Shown: piece by piece, positions 31,703 through 38,562 of the stretch | Numbering within the stretch: the stretch's first letter is position 1 | Layout of the letters: each line of letters opens with the position of its first letter | Assembly (NCBI GenBank): GCA_964541895.1 | Contig: CAZISM010000047.1 | Span: 1-38,562, forward strand | Origin: CAZISM01 sp964541895 | GTDB taxonomy: Bacteria > Zhuqueibacterota > Zhuqueibacteria > Residuimicrobiales > Residuimicrobiaceae | Direction: 5' to 3' | DNA: 38,562 nucleotides | Made by a program: the position numbers and the translations under genes | The notes under the pieces: model-generated | Databases searched by the model: none | What the model saw: the letters and a program-made list of their open reading frames with translations, nothing else | Told to the model about the DNA's origin: nothing

Positions 31703-32539
31703 ATGTTCAAGAATATAATGATTGCCGTCGACGGTTCATCCTATACCGATTCGGTCATCGGACATGCGATAGAACTGGTCAATGCGTTTTCAAGCCAATT
31801 GCTGGTGGTTACAGTGGTCGATGTGCGCATCTTTGAATGGGCCTCGGCGGTGGGAGCTGACGGATTCGTCTCCATCGTACCGTCGGGCGCTTATCAGGAC
31901 GAATCTCGCGCCATTCTCGAGGAAAAGTGCGACAAGATTTTGAAAAAATGCGGTCAGCTGCTGGAACAGCGACAGGTGCGTTATAAATTGGAAAAGCTGG
32001 TCGGTTCGCCGGTGGAATTGATCCTGGAAAAAGCCCAGATCGCCGACCTGGTCGTGGTGGGTAAACGGGGTGAATTCGAACGCTGGGATAACACCGAGTT
32101 GGGCGTAACCGTTCAATCCGTTTGCCGAAGTATCACCAAACCGCTGCTGATCGTCAAAAAAGAGCTGCGCCCGATTCGAAAAATTGTGCTCGGCTATGAC
32201 GGCAGCAGTCATGCCAATCGCGCATTACAATGCTCAGCGCATCTGGCAGAGGGCTTGCAGGCTCGGCTCGCGGTGCTCTGCGTTACCGATGAGGAGGAAA
32301 CGGGCACACATTTTATTCGGGAAGCGCAGGACTATCTGGCCAGTTACAAGGTCGACGTGAGCACCCATATACTGCCGGGCCAGCCGGACCGGGCGCTGGT
32401 AGCGTTCGCCGAGCAGAACGGGGCCGACGTTATCGCCATCGGCGGCTTTGGCCATTCTCGTATACGGGAGGCGATCCTGGGCAGTACCACCGAGCATATA
32501 TTGCGTATTTCGACTTGTCCGGTTTTGCTGGTAAAATAA
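31703..32539 (+). CDS. Tandem-domain universal stress protein (UspA family)
   Basis: The 278-residue protein has two Usp domains. The first (residues ~1-150) starts KNIMIAVDGSSYTDSVIGHA; the second (~157-278) starts RKIVLGYDGSSHANRAL and ends with a G-x2-G-x9-GST ATP-binding motif (GGFGHSRIREAILGSTTEH). The first domain's matching loop is altered (GKRGEFERWDNTELG), so ATP binding is clearer in the second. The ribosome binding site decides the start: GGGGAGGAG at 31688-31696 touches the ATG at 31697 but lies six bases before ATG 31703. Such proteins support stress survival; the partner is unknown. Confidence 0.92.
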   Translation: MFKNIMIAVDGSSYTDSVIGHAIELVNAFSSQLLVVTVVDVRIFEWASAVGADGFVSIVPSGAYQDESRAILEEKCDKILKKCGQLLEQRQVRYKLEKLVGSPVELILEKAQIADLVVVGKRGEFERWDNTELGVTVQSVCRSITKPLLIVKKELRPIRKIVLGYDGSSHANRALQCSAHLAEGLQARLAVLCVTDEEETGTHFIREAQDYLASYKVDVSTHILPGQPDRALVAFAEQNGADVIAIGGFGHSRIREAILGSTTEHILRISTCPVLLVK

Positions 32540-32557
32540 CAAGAGAAGGGACAGAAC

Positions 32558-33853
32558 ATGGCGTCAAAAAGTACGATTGCAGAAATTGGCCAATACCTGG
32601 GGCAGGAGGTTACCATTCAGGGCTGGGTCTATAACCATACACATAAAGGCAAACTGCACTTTATTATGGTGCGGGATGGCTCCGGTGTGATTCAAGCCGT
32701 GGTTTTTAAAGACACGGTCGGCGAGCAGGCCTTTGAGGAAAGCTTGAAGCTGACCCAGGAAAGCTCCCTGATCATCACAGGTACCGTATCCGAAGACAAG
32801 CGGGCCAAAGGCGGATTTGAGCTGCAGGCCAGGACGCTGCAGATTCTGCAGATCGCACCCGAATTTCCCATATCGCCCAAGGAACACGGCATCGATTTTC
32901 TCATGGAACACAGACATCTGTGGCTGCGCTCGGTGTTGCAGCATTCGATCATGAAAGTAAGACATGAAGTCATTAAAGCATGTCGTGATTATTTTGACGG
33001 TTTAGGGTTTACCCTCATCGACGCACCCATCTTTACGCCTGCAGCCTGCGAAGGCACCACCACGCTGTTTGAAACCAATTATTTTGATTCGAAAGCGTAC
33101 CTGACGCAAAGTGGCCAGCTGTACATGGAAGCTGCGGCTATGGCCTTTGGCAAGGTTTATTGCTTCGGGCCGACGTTTCGCGCAGAGAAATCGAAAACCC
33201 GTCGCCACCTGACTGAATTCTGGATGATCGAGCCGGAAATGGCTTATTGCGATCTGGAGCAGGACATGGCCTATGCCGAGGGCTTGCTGACCTATATCGT
33301 TGAGCGGGTTCTGGAAAAGCGCAGGCCGGAACTGGAACGGCTGGAGCGCGATCTGAAACCGCTGGAAGCGATTCAGTCACCGTTCCCGCGCCTGACCTAT
33401 GATCAGGCTGCAGAGATTTTAAAAAAAGAGAATCCGGATTTCATTTATGGCGATGACTTTGGCGCGCCCGATGAAACCATTCTTTCCCAAAAGTACGATC
33501 GTCCGCTCATGGTGACTCATTACCCGACGCAGGTCAAAGCGTTTTACATGAAAGCGGATCCGGCGAAGCCGGACCGCGCCAGGTGCGTGGATGTGCTGGC
33601 GCCGGAGGGATACGGCGAGATTATCGGCGGCGGCCAGCGCGAAGACGACCTTGATGTGCTGCTGGCGAAAATCAAAGCGCACAATCTCCCCGAAGAGGCC
33701 TTTGCCTGGTATCTGGATTTGCGCAAATTCGGTTCGGTGCCGCATGCCGGATTCGGCCTGGGCATCGAGCGGACGGTCACCTGGCTCTGCGGGTTGAAAC
33801 ACATTCGCGAAACCATTCCCTTCCCACGCACCATGTCGCGCATTTATCCGTAA
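32558..33853 (+). CDS. asnS: Asparaginyl-tRNA synthetase
   Basis: The 431-residue class II synthetase has an N-terminal OB-fold anticodon-binding domain (VTIQGWVYNHTHKGKLHFIMVRDG). The catalytic domain has motif 2 (FRAEKSKTRRHLTEFWMIEPE) and motif 3 (GFGLGIERTVTWLCG), with HIRETIPFPR at the end. TEFWMIEPE and IIGGGQRE point to AsnRS rather than AspRS. It is a compact form without the insertions of the E. coli enzyme (466 residues). AGAGAAGGG precedes the ATG at 32558. Confidence 0.93.
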   Translation: MASKSTIAEIGQYLGQEVTIQGWVYNHTHKGKLHFIMVRDGSGVIQAVVFKDTVGEQAFEESLKLTQESSLIITGTVSEDKRAKGGFELQARTLQILQIAPEFPISPKEHGIDFLMEHRHLWLRSVLQHSIMKVRHEVIKACRDYFDGLGFTLIDAPIFTPAACEGTTTLFETNYFDSKAYLTQSGQLYMEAAAMAFGKVYCFGPTFRAEKSKTRRHLTEFWMIEPEMAYCDLEQDMAYAEGLLTYIVERVLEKRRPELERLERDLKPLEAIQSPFPRLTYDQAAEILKKENPDFIYGDDFGAPDETILSQKYDRPLMVTHYPTQVKAFYMKADPAKPDRARCVDVLAPEGYGEIIGGGQREDDLDVLLAKIKAHNLPEEAFAWYLDLRKFGSVPHAGFGLGIERTVTWLCGLKHIRETIPFPRTMSRIYP

Positions 33854-33904
33854 GAGATGGTACCGGGTGTATGGGTTTGCAAGCGCTTTTAATCGGACGA
33901 TGTT

Positions 33905-34183
33905 ATGGCAGATGCTCGAATTGAGGTGGTGGTCAGGGGCCGCGTGCAGGGGGTAGGATATAGATTTTATGCATGCCGCGAAGCCGAGGCGTTGCATCTT
34001 ACCGGAACTGTGCGCAACACGTACGACGGATCCGTTACCGTAGTGGCCGAGGGCCCGACAGCTGCCCTGAACGCTTTGCTGGAGAGCCTGAAAATCGGAC
34101 CTCGCCTCGGACACGTTGCCGCCATGGAGGTTAACTGGCTGCCCTATTCGGGTGAGTTTAACAACTTTGCTGTTATTTTTTGA
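33905..34183 (+). CDS. acyP: Acylphosphatase
   Basis: The 92-residue protein is a complete acylphosphatase, which hydrolyses acyl phosphates. The phosphate-binding loop GRVQGVGYRF with catalytic Arg R20 and the catalytic Asn N38 (VRNTYDGSV) are both present at the family's usual 18-residue spacing. Acyl phosphates are made by the Ptb-Buk pair encoded downstream, so a link is possible but unproven. It starts 51 bases after asnS and ends 10 bases before apt. Confidence 0.93.
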   Translation: MADARIEVVVRGRVQGVGYRFYACREAEALHLTGTVRNTYDGSVTVVAEGPTAALNALLESLKIGPRLGHVAAMEVNWLPYSGEFNNFAVIF

Positions 34184-34193
34184 GAGGATTGGT

Positions 34194-34718
34194 ATGAATC
34201 TGGCGGACAAGATCAGGAGCGTTGCGGATTTTCCAAAGAAGGGAATTATTTTCAAGGACATCACCACGCTGTTGAACGATGGCCCGGCTCTGGCAGAGTC
34301 CATTCGCCTGTTGAAGGAGCGTTTTGCCGGCCTCGAGGTGGATATGGTGGTCGGCATCGAATCCCGCGGCTTTATTTTCGGCGGCATTCTGGCGCATGAT
34401 TGGGGCATCGGTTTTGTGCCGGTGCGCAAACCCGGCAAGCTGCCTTACAGGACCATACGGGAGAGCTATGCGCTGGAATACGGCAGCGACAGCCTGGAAA
34501 TGCATGTGGACGCACTGAAAGCGGGACAAAAGGTTTTAATCATCGACGACCTGCTGGCGACCGGCGGCACGGTCGCAGCGACGGCGCGGCTGGTTGAAAC
34601 GGCCGGTGCGCAGGTGGTCGGCGCCGGTTTTCTCATTGAACTGGACTTTTTGCACGGCCGCGACAAATTGTCCGGCTATCGCATTGAATCGCTGATCCAT
34701 GTTCTCGAAGAAAAATAG
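34194..34718 (+). CDS. apt: Adenine phosphoribosyltransferase
   Basis: Apt joins adenine to PRPP to make AMP in purine salvage. The 174-residue length is standard. The start block (IRSVADFPKKGIIFKDITTLL), the VGIESRGFIFG block, VPVRKPGKLPY, and the PRPP-binding VLIIDDLLATGGTV are all visible. GAGAGGA precedes ATG 34194; a longer frame open from 34116 runs through acyP and lacks family similarity. Confidence 0.96.
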   Translation: MNLADKIRSVADFPKKGIIFKDITTLLNDGPALAESIRLLKERFAGLEVDMVVGIESRGFIFGGILAHDWGIGFVPVRKPGKLPYRTIRESYALEYGSDSLEMHVDALKAGQKVLIIDDLLATGGTVAATARLVETAGAQVVGAGFLIELDFLHGRDKLSGYRIESLIHVLEEK

Positions 34719-34754
34719 CAGCCTCTACAACTTTATATCCGGAAGGGGTACGAC

Positions 34755-35843
34755 GTGCATCGCATTCTTGTGATTAATCCGGGCTCCACCTCCACCAAGA
34801 TCGCGTTGTTTGAAAATGAACAGGAACTCTTTGCACAAAATCTTCACCACACCTCGGAAGAGCTGGCACCGTTTGTCAACATCATCGCCCAGTTGCCGCT
34901 TCGGTTGAATGCGATCGGGCGATTTCTGGAAAAAAATCATATCACGGCCGATTCCATTGATGCCTATGTCGGCCGCGGCGGTTTGCTTCATCCCATCCCC
35001 AGCGGCACCTATTATGTGAATGAAAGCATGATGGCCGACCTGGAACGCGGGGTTCTGGGGGAACACGCATCCAATCTGGGTGGTTTGCTGGCGCAAAAGC
35101 TGGCGGCGGCTAACGGCAAGCCCGCTTTTATCGTCGACCCGGTGGTGGTCGATGAGTTGGAAGCGTTGGCCCGACTGTCCGGCCACCCTCTGTTGCCGCG
35201 AAAAAGCATTTTTCATGCCCTCAACCATAAAGCTGTTGGCCGCAAGGCCGCTGCGCAGCTGGGCAAAAGCTATCAGGATTTGAATCTGATCATTGCGCAT
35301 CTCGGCGGCGGCATTTCGGTGGCGGCACACGCCAGAGGCAGAGTGATCGATGTCAACAACGCCCTGGATGGAGAAGGCCCCTTTTCGCCGGAACGAACCG
35401 GTACGCTGCCGGCCGGCGATCTCGCCCGCCTCTGTTTTTCCACACAGTTTACCTTGAAAGAAATTCAAAAGATGATCGTCGGTAAAGGCGGTATGGTGGC
35501 CTATCTGGGCAACAACGATATGCGCCAGGTGGTTCGGCGCATACAAGAGGGCGATGATCAGGCCCGGATCGTCTACGAGGCCATGGCCTATCAGGTAGCC
35601 AAGGAGATCGGCGCCATGAGCACCGTGCTGGCCGGTCGGGTGGATGCGGTAGTGCTGACCGGCGGCATCGCCTTTGATGCGACGCTGACCGGGTGGATTC
35701 GCGAGCGTGTTTCGTTTGTTGCTCCTGTGCTCATCCTTCCCGGCGAGGAGGAGATGGAAGCTCTGGCGCTGGGCGCACTGCGAATTTTATCCCGGGAGGA
35801 ACCTGCCCGGGAGTATGCTCCGTCAGAAAATGGCGCCGAATGA
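34755..35843 (+). CDS. buk: Butyrate kinase (branched-chain or short-chain acyl kinase)
   Basis: Buk makes ATP from butyryl phosphate and ADP, releasing the acid. The 362-residue protein has the ASKHA-fold phosphate motif at the start (LVINPGSTSTKIALF), the central NHKAVGRKAA and IIAHLGGGISVAAHA blocks, GPFSPERTGTLP, and the adenosine-site VVLTGGIAFD. The start is GTG 34755, with GGAAGGGG 7-14 bases upstream. Activity on isobutyrate or other acids is possible. The ptb gene follows after a 56-base gap containing a hairpin, the reverse of the clostridial ptb-buk order. Confidence 0.94.
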   Translation: MHRILVINPGSTSTKIALFENEQELFAQNLHHTSEELAPFVNIIAQLPLRLNAIGRFLEKNHITADSIDAYVGRGGLLHPIPSGTYYVNESMMADLERGVLGEHASNLGGLLAQKLAAANGKPAFIVDPVVVDELEALARLSGHPLLPRKSIFHALNHKAVGRKAAAQLGKSYQDLNLIIAHLGGGISVAAHARGRVIDVNNALDGEGPFSPERTGTLPAGDLARLCFSTQFTLKEIQKMIVGKGGMVAYLGNNDMRQVVRRIQEGDDQARIVYEAMAYQVAKEIGAMSTVLAGRVDAVVLTGGIAFDATLTGWIRERVSFVAPVLILPGEEEMEALALGALRILSREEPAREYAPSENGAE

Positions 35844-35853
35844 CAATTTGACC

Positions 35854-35874
35854 CTTTGCCGGCTCGAGGCAAAG
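35854..35874 (+). other. Intercistronic hairpin between buk and ptb
   Basis: CTTTGCC (35854-35860) and GGCAAAG (35868-35874) form a perfect 7-bp stem with a 7-base loop. No T-tract follows, so it is unlikely to be an intrinsic terminator. It could affect processing or relative expression of the two messages. Confidence 0.55.
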
Positions 35875-35899
35875 TGATCGAGCGGGCTGCGAGAAGACG

Positions 35900-36823
35900 A
35901 TGATAACCACATTTACCGATATTCTGAATTGTGTCAAGGGCAAACCGCGCAAAACCATTGCCGTGGCCATGGCGGAAGAGGACGACGTTTTGCGTGCGAT
36001 CAGTCATGCCTATCATCAGCACATTGCCGACGCCGTGCTGGTGGGACATAAAGAGCGTATCATAAAGTGCAGCGAGGAGCACCAGATCGATATCTCCCAA
36101 TTCGATATCGTCCAGGCCGATACAGAGCAGCAGGCGGTCGCCATTTCGATCAGCCTGATCCGGGAGCACCTTGCCGACACCTTGATGAAGGGGCGCTGCA
36201 ACACTGCGACCCTGCTGCGTGGCGTGCTGGACAAAGAGCAGGGGCTTCGCTCCGGCAAGCTGTTGTCACATCTCGGCGTATTCGAGGTGCCGAACTATCA
36301 CAAGCTGTTGCTCATGTCGGATGCGGCCATGAACATTGCTCCGGACCTGGTGGCCAAAGCTACGATTCTGGAAAACGCCGTCGCTGCCGCGCATCTGCTG
36401 GGGATGGAACTGCCCAAAGTAGCCCTGATCGCAGCGGTGGAAAAGGTCAACTATGAAGCCATGCCCTGCACCATCGATGCAGCCGTCATCTGCCAGATGG
36501 CGGCTCGCGGACAGATCAAAAACTGTGTGGTCGATGGCCCCATGGCGCTCGATAACGCTGTAAGTAAAAAATCGTGTGAGGTCAAAGGGCTGGACAGTCC
36601 CGTGGGCGGCGATGCTGATGTTCTGATCATGCCCGATATTGAAGCAGCTAATATCTTTTACAAATCCATGGCCTACATATCAGGCGCCAAATCCGCCGGC
36701 CTTATTCTGGGCGCGCGCGTGCCTATCATTCTGACAAGCCGTGCAGACAGCGAAGAGGTGAAATTTCTCTCCATCGCGGTCGGCGCGCTCACGAGTGTCC
36801 GTTCTCTCAGCCTGGAAGCTTGA
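35900..36823 (+). CDS. ptb: Phosphate butyryltransferase (phosphotransacylase family)
   Basis: Ptb exchanges CoA for phosphate on short-chain acyl-CoA, feeding Buk. The 307-residue protein has the phosphate acetyl/butyryltransferase fold with the blocks KTIAVAMAEEDDVLRAI, DTLMKGRCNTATLLRGVL, LLMSDAAMNIAPDL, and DVLIMPDIEAANIFYKSM. Length fits phosphate butyryltransferase (about 300) rather than the longer E. coli Pta. Together with buk it can make ATP from butyryl- or branched acyl-CoA. The region after it holds no clear T-tailed terminator. Confidence 0.93.
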   Translation: MITTFTDILNCVKGKPRKTIAVAMAEEDDVLRAISHAYHQHIADAVLVGHKERIIKCSEEHQIDISQFDIVQADTEQQAVAISISLIREHLADTLMKGRCNTATLLRGVLDKEQGLRSGKLLSHLGVFEVPNYHKLLLMSDAAMNIAPDLVAKATILENAVAAAHLLGMELPKVALIAAVEKVNYEAMPCTIDAAVICQMAARGQIKNCVVDGPMALDNAVSKKSCEVKGLDSPVGGDADVLIMPDIEAANIFYKSMAYISGAKSAGLILGARVPIILTSRADSEEVKFLSIAVGALTSVRSLSLEA

Positions 36824-36930
36824 AACTTGATAACTTTTTGAAAGTTAGCTGGTTATGAACCAGATGTCCTGCTGGCGGATTTTCGCAGATTTTGCTGTTG
36901 CTTCTGTGCCACACCGTTTGCCCCGTTTTC

Positions 36931-36945
36931 ATATTTGCCAAATAT
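36931..36945. promoter_or_regulatory. Perfect palindrome, possible operator
   Basis: ATATTTG-C-CAAATAT is a perfect 7-bp inverted repeat around one base, about 240 bases upstream of the propeller gene and about 75 bases upstream of the AT-rich promoter-like stretch. Size and symmetry fit a dimeric regulator's site. In AT-rich DNA it could also be chance. Confidence 0.25.
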
Positions 36946-36997
36946 CACAAAAAACAAACAATATCAGATTTATCAATATGTAAATATTAATTATAAC

Positions 36998-37028
36998 TTG
37001 ATAATTCGCCTTTTTTTTTGTATCTTTA
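36998..37028 (+). promoter_or_regulatory. Weak candidate Bacteroidota-like promoter
   Basis: TATCTTTA at 37021-37028 matches 7 of 8 positions of the Bacteroidota -7 element TAnnTTTG. CTTG ends 20 bases upstream, at 37000, where TTTG is expected. It would give a leader of about 150 bases. A TATATT at 37160-37165 is nearer the gene but has no -35 and would place the start at the ribosome binding site. Confidence 0.2.
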
Positions 37029-37187
37029 ATAAATAATTTATTATTCAGTTTACTCCGTCTGCAGGGCCTGGCGCGCATCTTTTGAACAGCCCTCAGCCAC
37101 GCGAATTCATCGAGCTGGCCTGCCGGTCAGGTCAACGTCAGACGGCAAGTCATCATGCATATATTAGCAGAGAAGGGCGGGTTAGTC

Positions 37188-38562
37188 ATGAAAAAGGGTA
37201 AATCAAGAATTAAGCGCTTTTCAGGGCCGATTCTTCTACTCTTGCTGTTGACCGTCAATGCTCCTGCTCAGGAACCTGCCACCTGGACAGACGGTAATCC
37301 CGTGTTCACCAAGACAAAACCAGGTGATAATGTTCTCATCTCGGATGTCATTACCCTGGCACCGCAAAACGGCTTGATGGGTGCGGATGAAATTCTCAGT
37401 TATCAGCTCTACGGTCTGGAATGGAACTGGCCGTCCAATGTGCCGGTCGTGGCCGCTGAGGATATTGACGCGCGCCGGGTTGGAGACCAGGAGCTTTATC
37501 TGGTGACCGATGCCCTGGGCCGGCGCGTGTTTGAAATCAACGCCAGAACCGCCAGCGAAACCTTTACCTTTCCACCCAAACAAAGCAGCGGCGATCCCAC
37601 CGATCCCAAATACCTCAACAAGCCCGTCGATGCCTTCATTTTCAACGAGAATAATCTGTTCAAAGTGGTCATCACCGACCAGGACCGCAATCGCGTCATC
37701 AAAATCAACAAAGAGAGCAGCAAAATTGAGTGGCAGTACGGCGATCCCAATTACCGCGAAGGCAGCGGCTTGAATCAGCTCAAGCAGCCGGAAGATGCCG
37801 AACGGATTCCGGATACGAACGAATACATCATCGCCGACAAGGGCAACAACCGCGTCATTATCGTCGACGAAGCCACCAACACCATACAATGGACCATGGG
37901 GCCGGAAGAGCTCAATTCACCGGTGGATGTCCAGTATGTCAACCCCGGCAAAATTCTCATCACCGACCGCGGTAACCATCGCGTCATCCTGGTGGACCGG
38001 ACCTCCAGAGCCATCCTTCGTTCATTCGGCACCAAAGGGGTGGCGGACACGACCCTGAACGGCCTCAACCTGCCCATTGATGCCGATTATCTGAGCAATG
38101 ACCATATTATCGTTGCCGACGGCGGCAACAACAGAATTCTGGAAATCGATGCCGCCGACAAGGTGGTTTGGCGGTTTCATCGCCGGCTGACATCGCTGCG
38201 CGATGTGGATCGACTGGATAACGGTCACACGCTGGTGATAACCGACAACTATCCATCCCGGCTGGCGTATACCGATTCTTTTCTGGTTTCCAAAATCTAT
38301 GATTTCGGCGAAAACAAAGAGTCGGACTTTGACCAGATATCCTGGCAGGCCGACACGCTGGCTGCGGTGACATCGGTGCGCTTTCAGCTGCGCTCCGCTA
38401 ACTCTCTCGGCGATCTGGACAAAGCCAACTGGTACGGCCCCTCCGGTACGAGCGATTATTACAACGTCTCCGGGTCTTCGATCAACACCATACACGACGG
38501 CCACCGCTTTTATCAGTTTCGCGCCAATTTGCTGACGCGCGACCCGCTGAAAACGCCCAAAG
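37188..38562 (+). CDS. Secreted NHL/beta-propeller protein, 3'-incomplete
   Basis: The frame is open from ATG 37188 to the window's end (458 residues). A signal peptide (FSGPILLLLLLTVNAPAQ) precedes about six repeated blades of the form [IV][IV]xDxxNxRVIxI. Clear copies are TDQDRNRVIKIN, ADKGNNRVIIVD, TDRGNHRVILVD and ADGGNNRILEID, with degenerate ones near residues 95-105 and 345. After the propeller, from about residue 365, comes a beta-rich segment (KIYDFGENK, ISWQADT, VRFQLRSA, WYGPSGTSDYY, HDGHRFYQFRANL) of a kind I associate with long secreted multidomain proteins. It probably binds a ligand or scaffold outside the cell; no enzyme motif is visible. An in-frame ATG at 37155 lacks a ribosome binding site. 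Confidence 0.85.
   Translation, partial: MKKGKSRIKRFSGPILLLLLLTVNAPAQEPATWTDGNPVFTKTKPGDNVLISDVITLAPQNGLMGADEILSYQLYGLEWNWPSNVPVVAAEDIDARRVGDQELYLVTDALGRRVFEINARTASETFTFPPKQSSGDPTDPKYLNKPVDAFIFNENNLFKVVITDQDRNRVIKINKESSKIEWQYGDPNYREGSGLNQLKQPEDAERIPDTNEYIIADKGNNRVIIVDEATNTIQWTMGPEELNSPVDVQYVNPGKILITDRGNHRVILVDRTSRAILRSFGTKGVADTTLNGLNLPIDADYLSNDHIIVADGGNNRILEIDAADKVVWRFHRRLTSLRDVDRLDNGHTLVITDNYPSRLAYTDSFLVSKIYDFGENKESDFDQISWQADTLAAVTSVRFQLRSANSLGDLDKANWYGPSGTSDYYNVSGSSINTIHDGHRFYQFRANLLTRDPLKTPK

Larger units (their letters stand above)
36824..37187 (+). other. 364-bp AT-rich gene-free region before the propeller gene
   Basis: No convincing gene lies here. Just after ptb are two small tandem hairpins, AACTTT/AAAGTT at 36832-36846 and CTGGTT/AACCAG at 36849-36863, without T-tracts. 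A perfect 15-base palindrome follows at 36931-36945. From 36940 to 37050 the DNA is strikingly AT-rich compared with the rest of the window. The last 100 bases return to normal composition and end in the ribosome binding site GAAGGGCGGG (37172-37181). Confidence 0.7.

Noticed and set aside
29785..31710. 641-codon open frame on the minus strand opposite purM and gpsA, and similar long minus-strand frames at 833-1933, 4232-5647 and 17931-19340
   Set aside because: Each lies wholly opposite a gene with clear family motifs; the translations are low-complexity, rich in His, Gln and Arg, and show no recognisable domain. High-GC codon bias explains such antisense openness.
36864..36983. 39-codon ORF in the gap after ptb
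   Set aside because: No ribosome binding site, no family resemblance, and it runs into the AT-rich non-coding stretch.
1..38562. tRNA, rRNA, CRISPR array, insertion sequence, integrase or prophage genes
   Set aside because: I looked through all gaps on both strands and saw no cloverleaf-like sequence, direct-repeat array, transposase or integrase motif; a tRNAscan or ISfinder run was not possible.

Overview
The window is a gene-dense stretch (about 56% GC by eye) in which every recognised gene lies on the + strand. It reads as the chromosome of a Gram-negative, facultatively aerobic bacterium. BamD and Lnt imply an outer membrane with lipoproteins. An alternative complex III (ACIII) next to a caa3-type oxidase implies aerobic respiration. 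A glycyl radical enzyme and a Ptb-Buk pair imply an anaerobic or low-oxygen side. The gene mix (ACIII-caa3, HypD, DUF4416, a propeller protein with a long secreted architecture, one -7-like box of Bacteroidota style) suggests an FCB-superphylum or neighbouring candidate lineage (KSB1/Calditrichota-like). That placement is inference only; no rRNA is present.

Layout: (1) 1-5446, housekeeping and envelope run: end of an HU/IHF protein, ruvX, lnt, an unknown tail-anchored exported protein, bamD, nadD, a GT4 glycosyltransferase. (2) 5434-6806, a Crp-type regulator closed by a strong terminator, then a CYTH-domain (class IV adenylate cyclase-like) gene. (3) 6814-10499, a glycyl radical activase, its enzyme, and an S4 RNA-binding protein. 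Active-site spacing identifies the enzyme as trans-4-hydroxy-L-proline dehydratase (HypD). (4) 10500-12096, a promoter, a 30-codon leader ORF and a terminator directly before glutamate dehydrogenase, which looks like an attenuator or a small RNA gene. (5) 12095-13261, a short actinobacterial-type xylose isomerase. (6) 13304-28298, a respiratory block: ctaB, actABCDEF, a small membrane protein, a Sco protein, coxBACD, ctaA, a second Sco protein, DUF420. It encodes quinol oxidation, transfer to an A2-type caa3 oxidase, and heme A and copper-centre assembly. (7) 28381-36823, an unknown gene with a C-terminal zinc-ribbon-like tail, DUF4416, purM, gpsA, a tandem universal stress protein, asnS, acylphosphatase, apt, buk and ptb. 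(8) 36824-38562, a 364-bp AT-rich gene-free region followed by the start of a secreted six-bladed propeller protein that runs off the window.

Functionally, HypD makes 1-pyrroline-5-carboxylate from hydroxyproline. If that is oxidised to glutamate elsewhere in the genome, the adjacent GDH would feed 2-oxoglutarate to the TCA cycle, whose electrons would reach oxygen through the ACIII-caa3 chain. No tRNA, rRNA, CRISPR array, insertion sequence or prophage was seen. The best candidates for something undescribed are the structured leader before gdh, the unknown proteins at 2214, 21607 and 28381, and the recurring TATATT -10 box in front of four separate transcription units.
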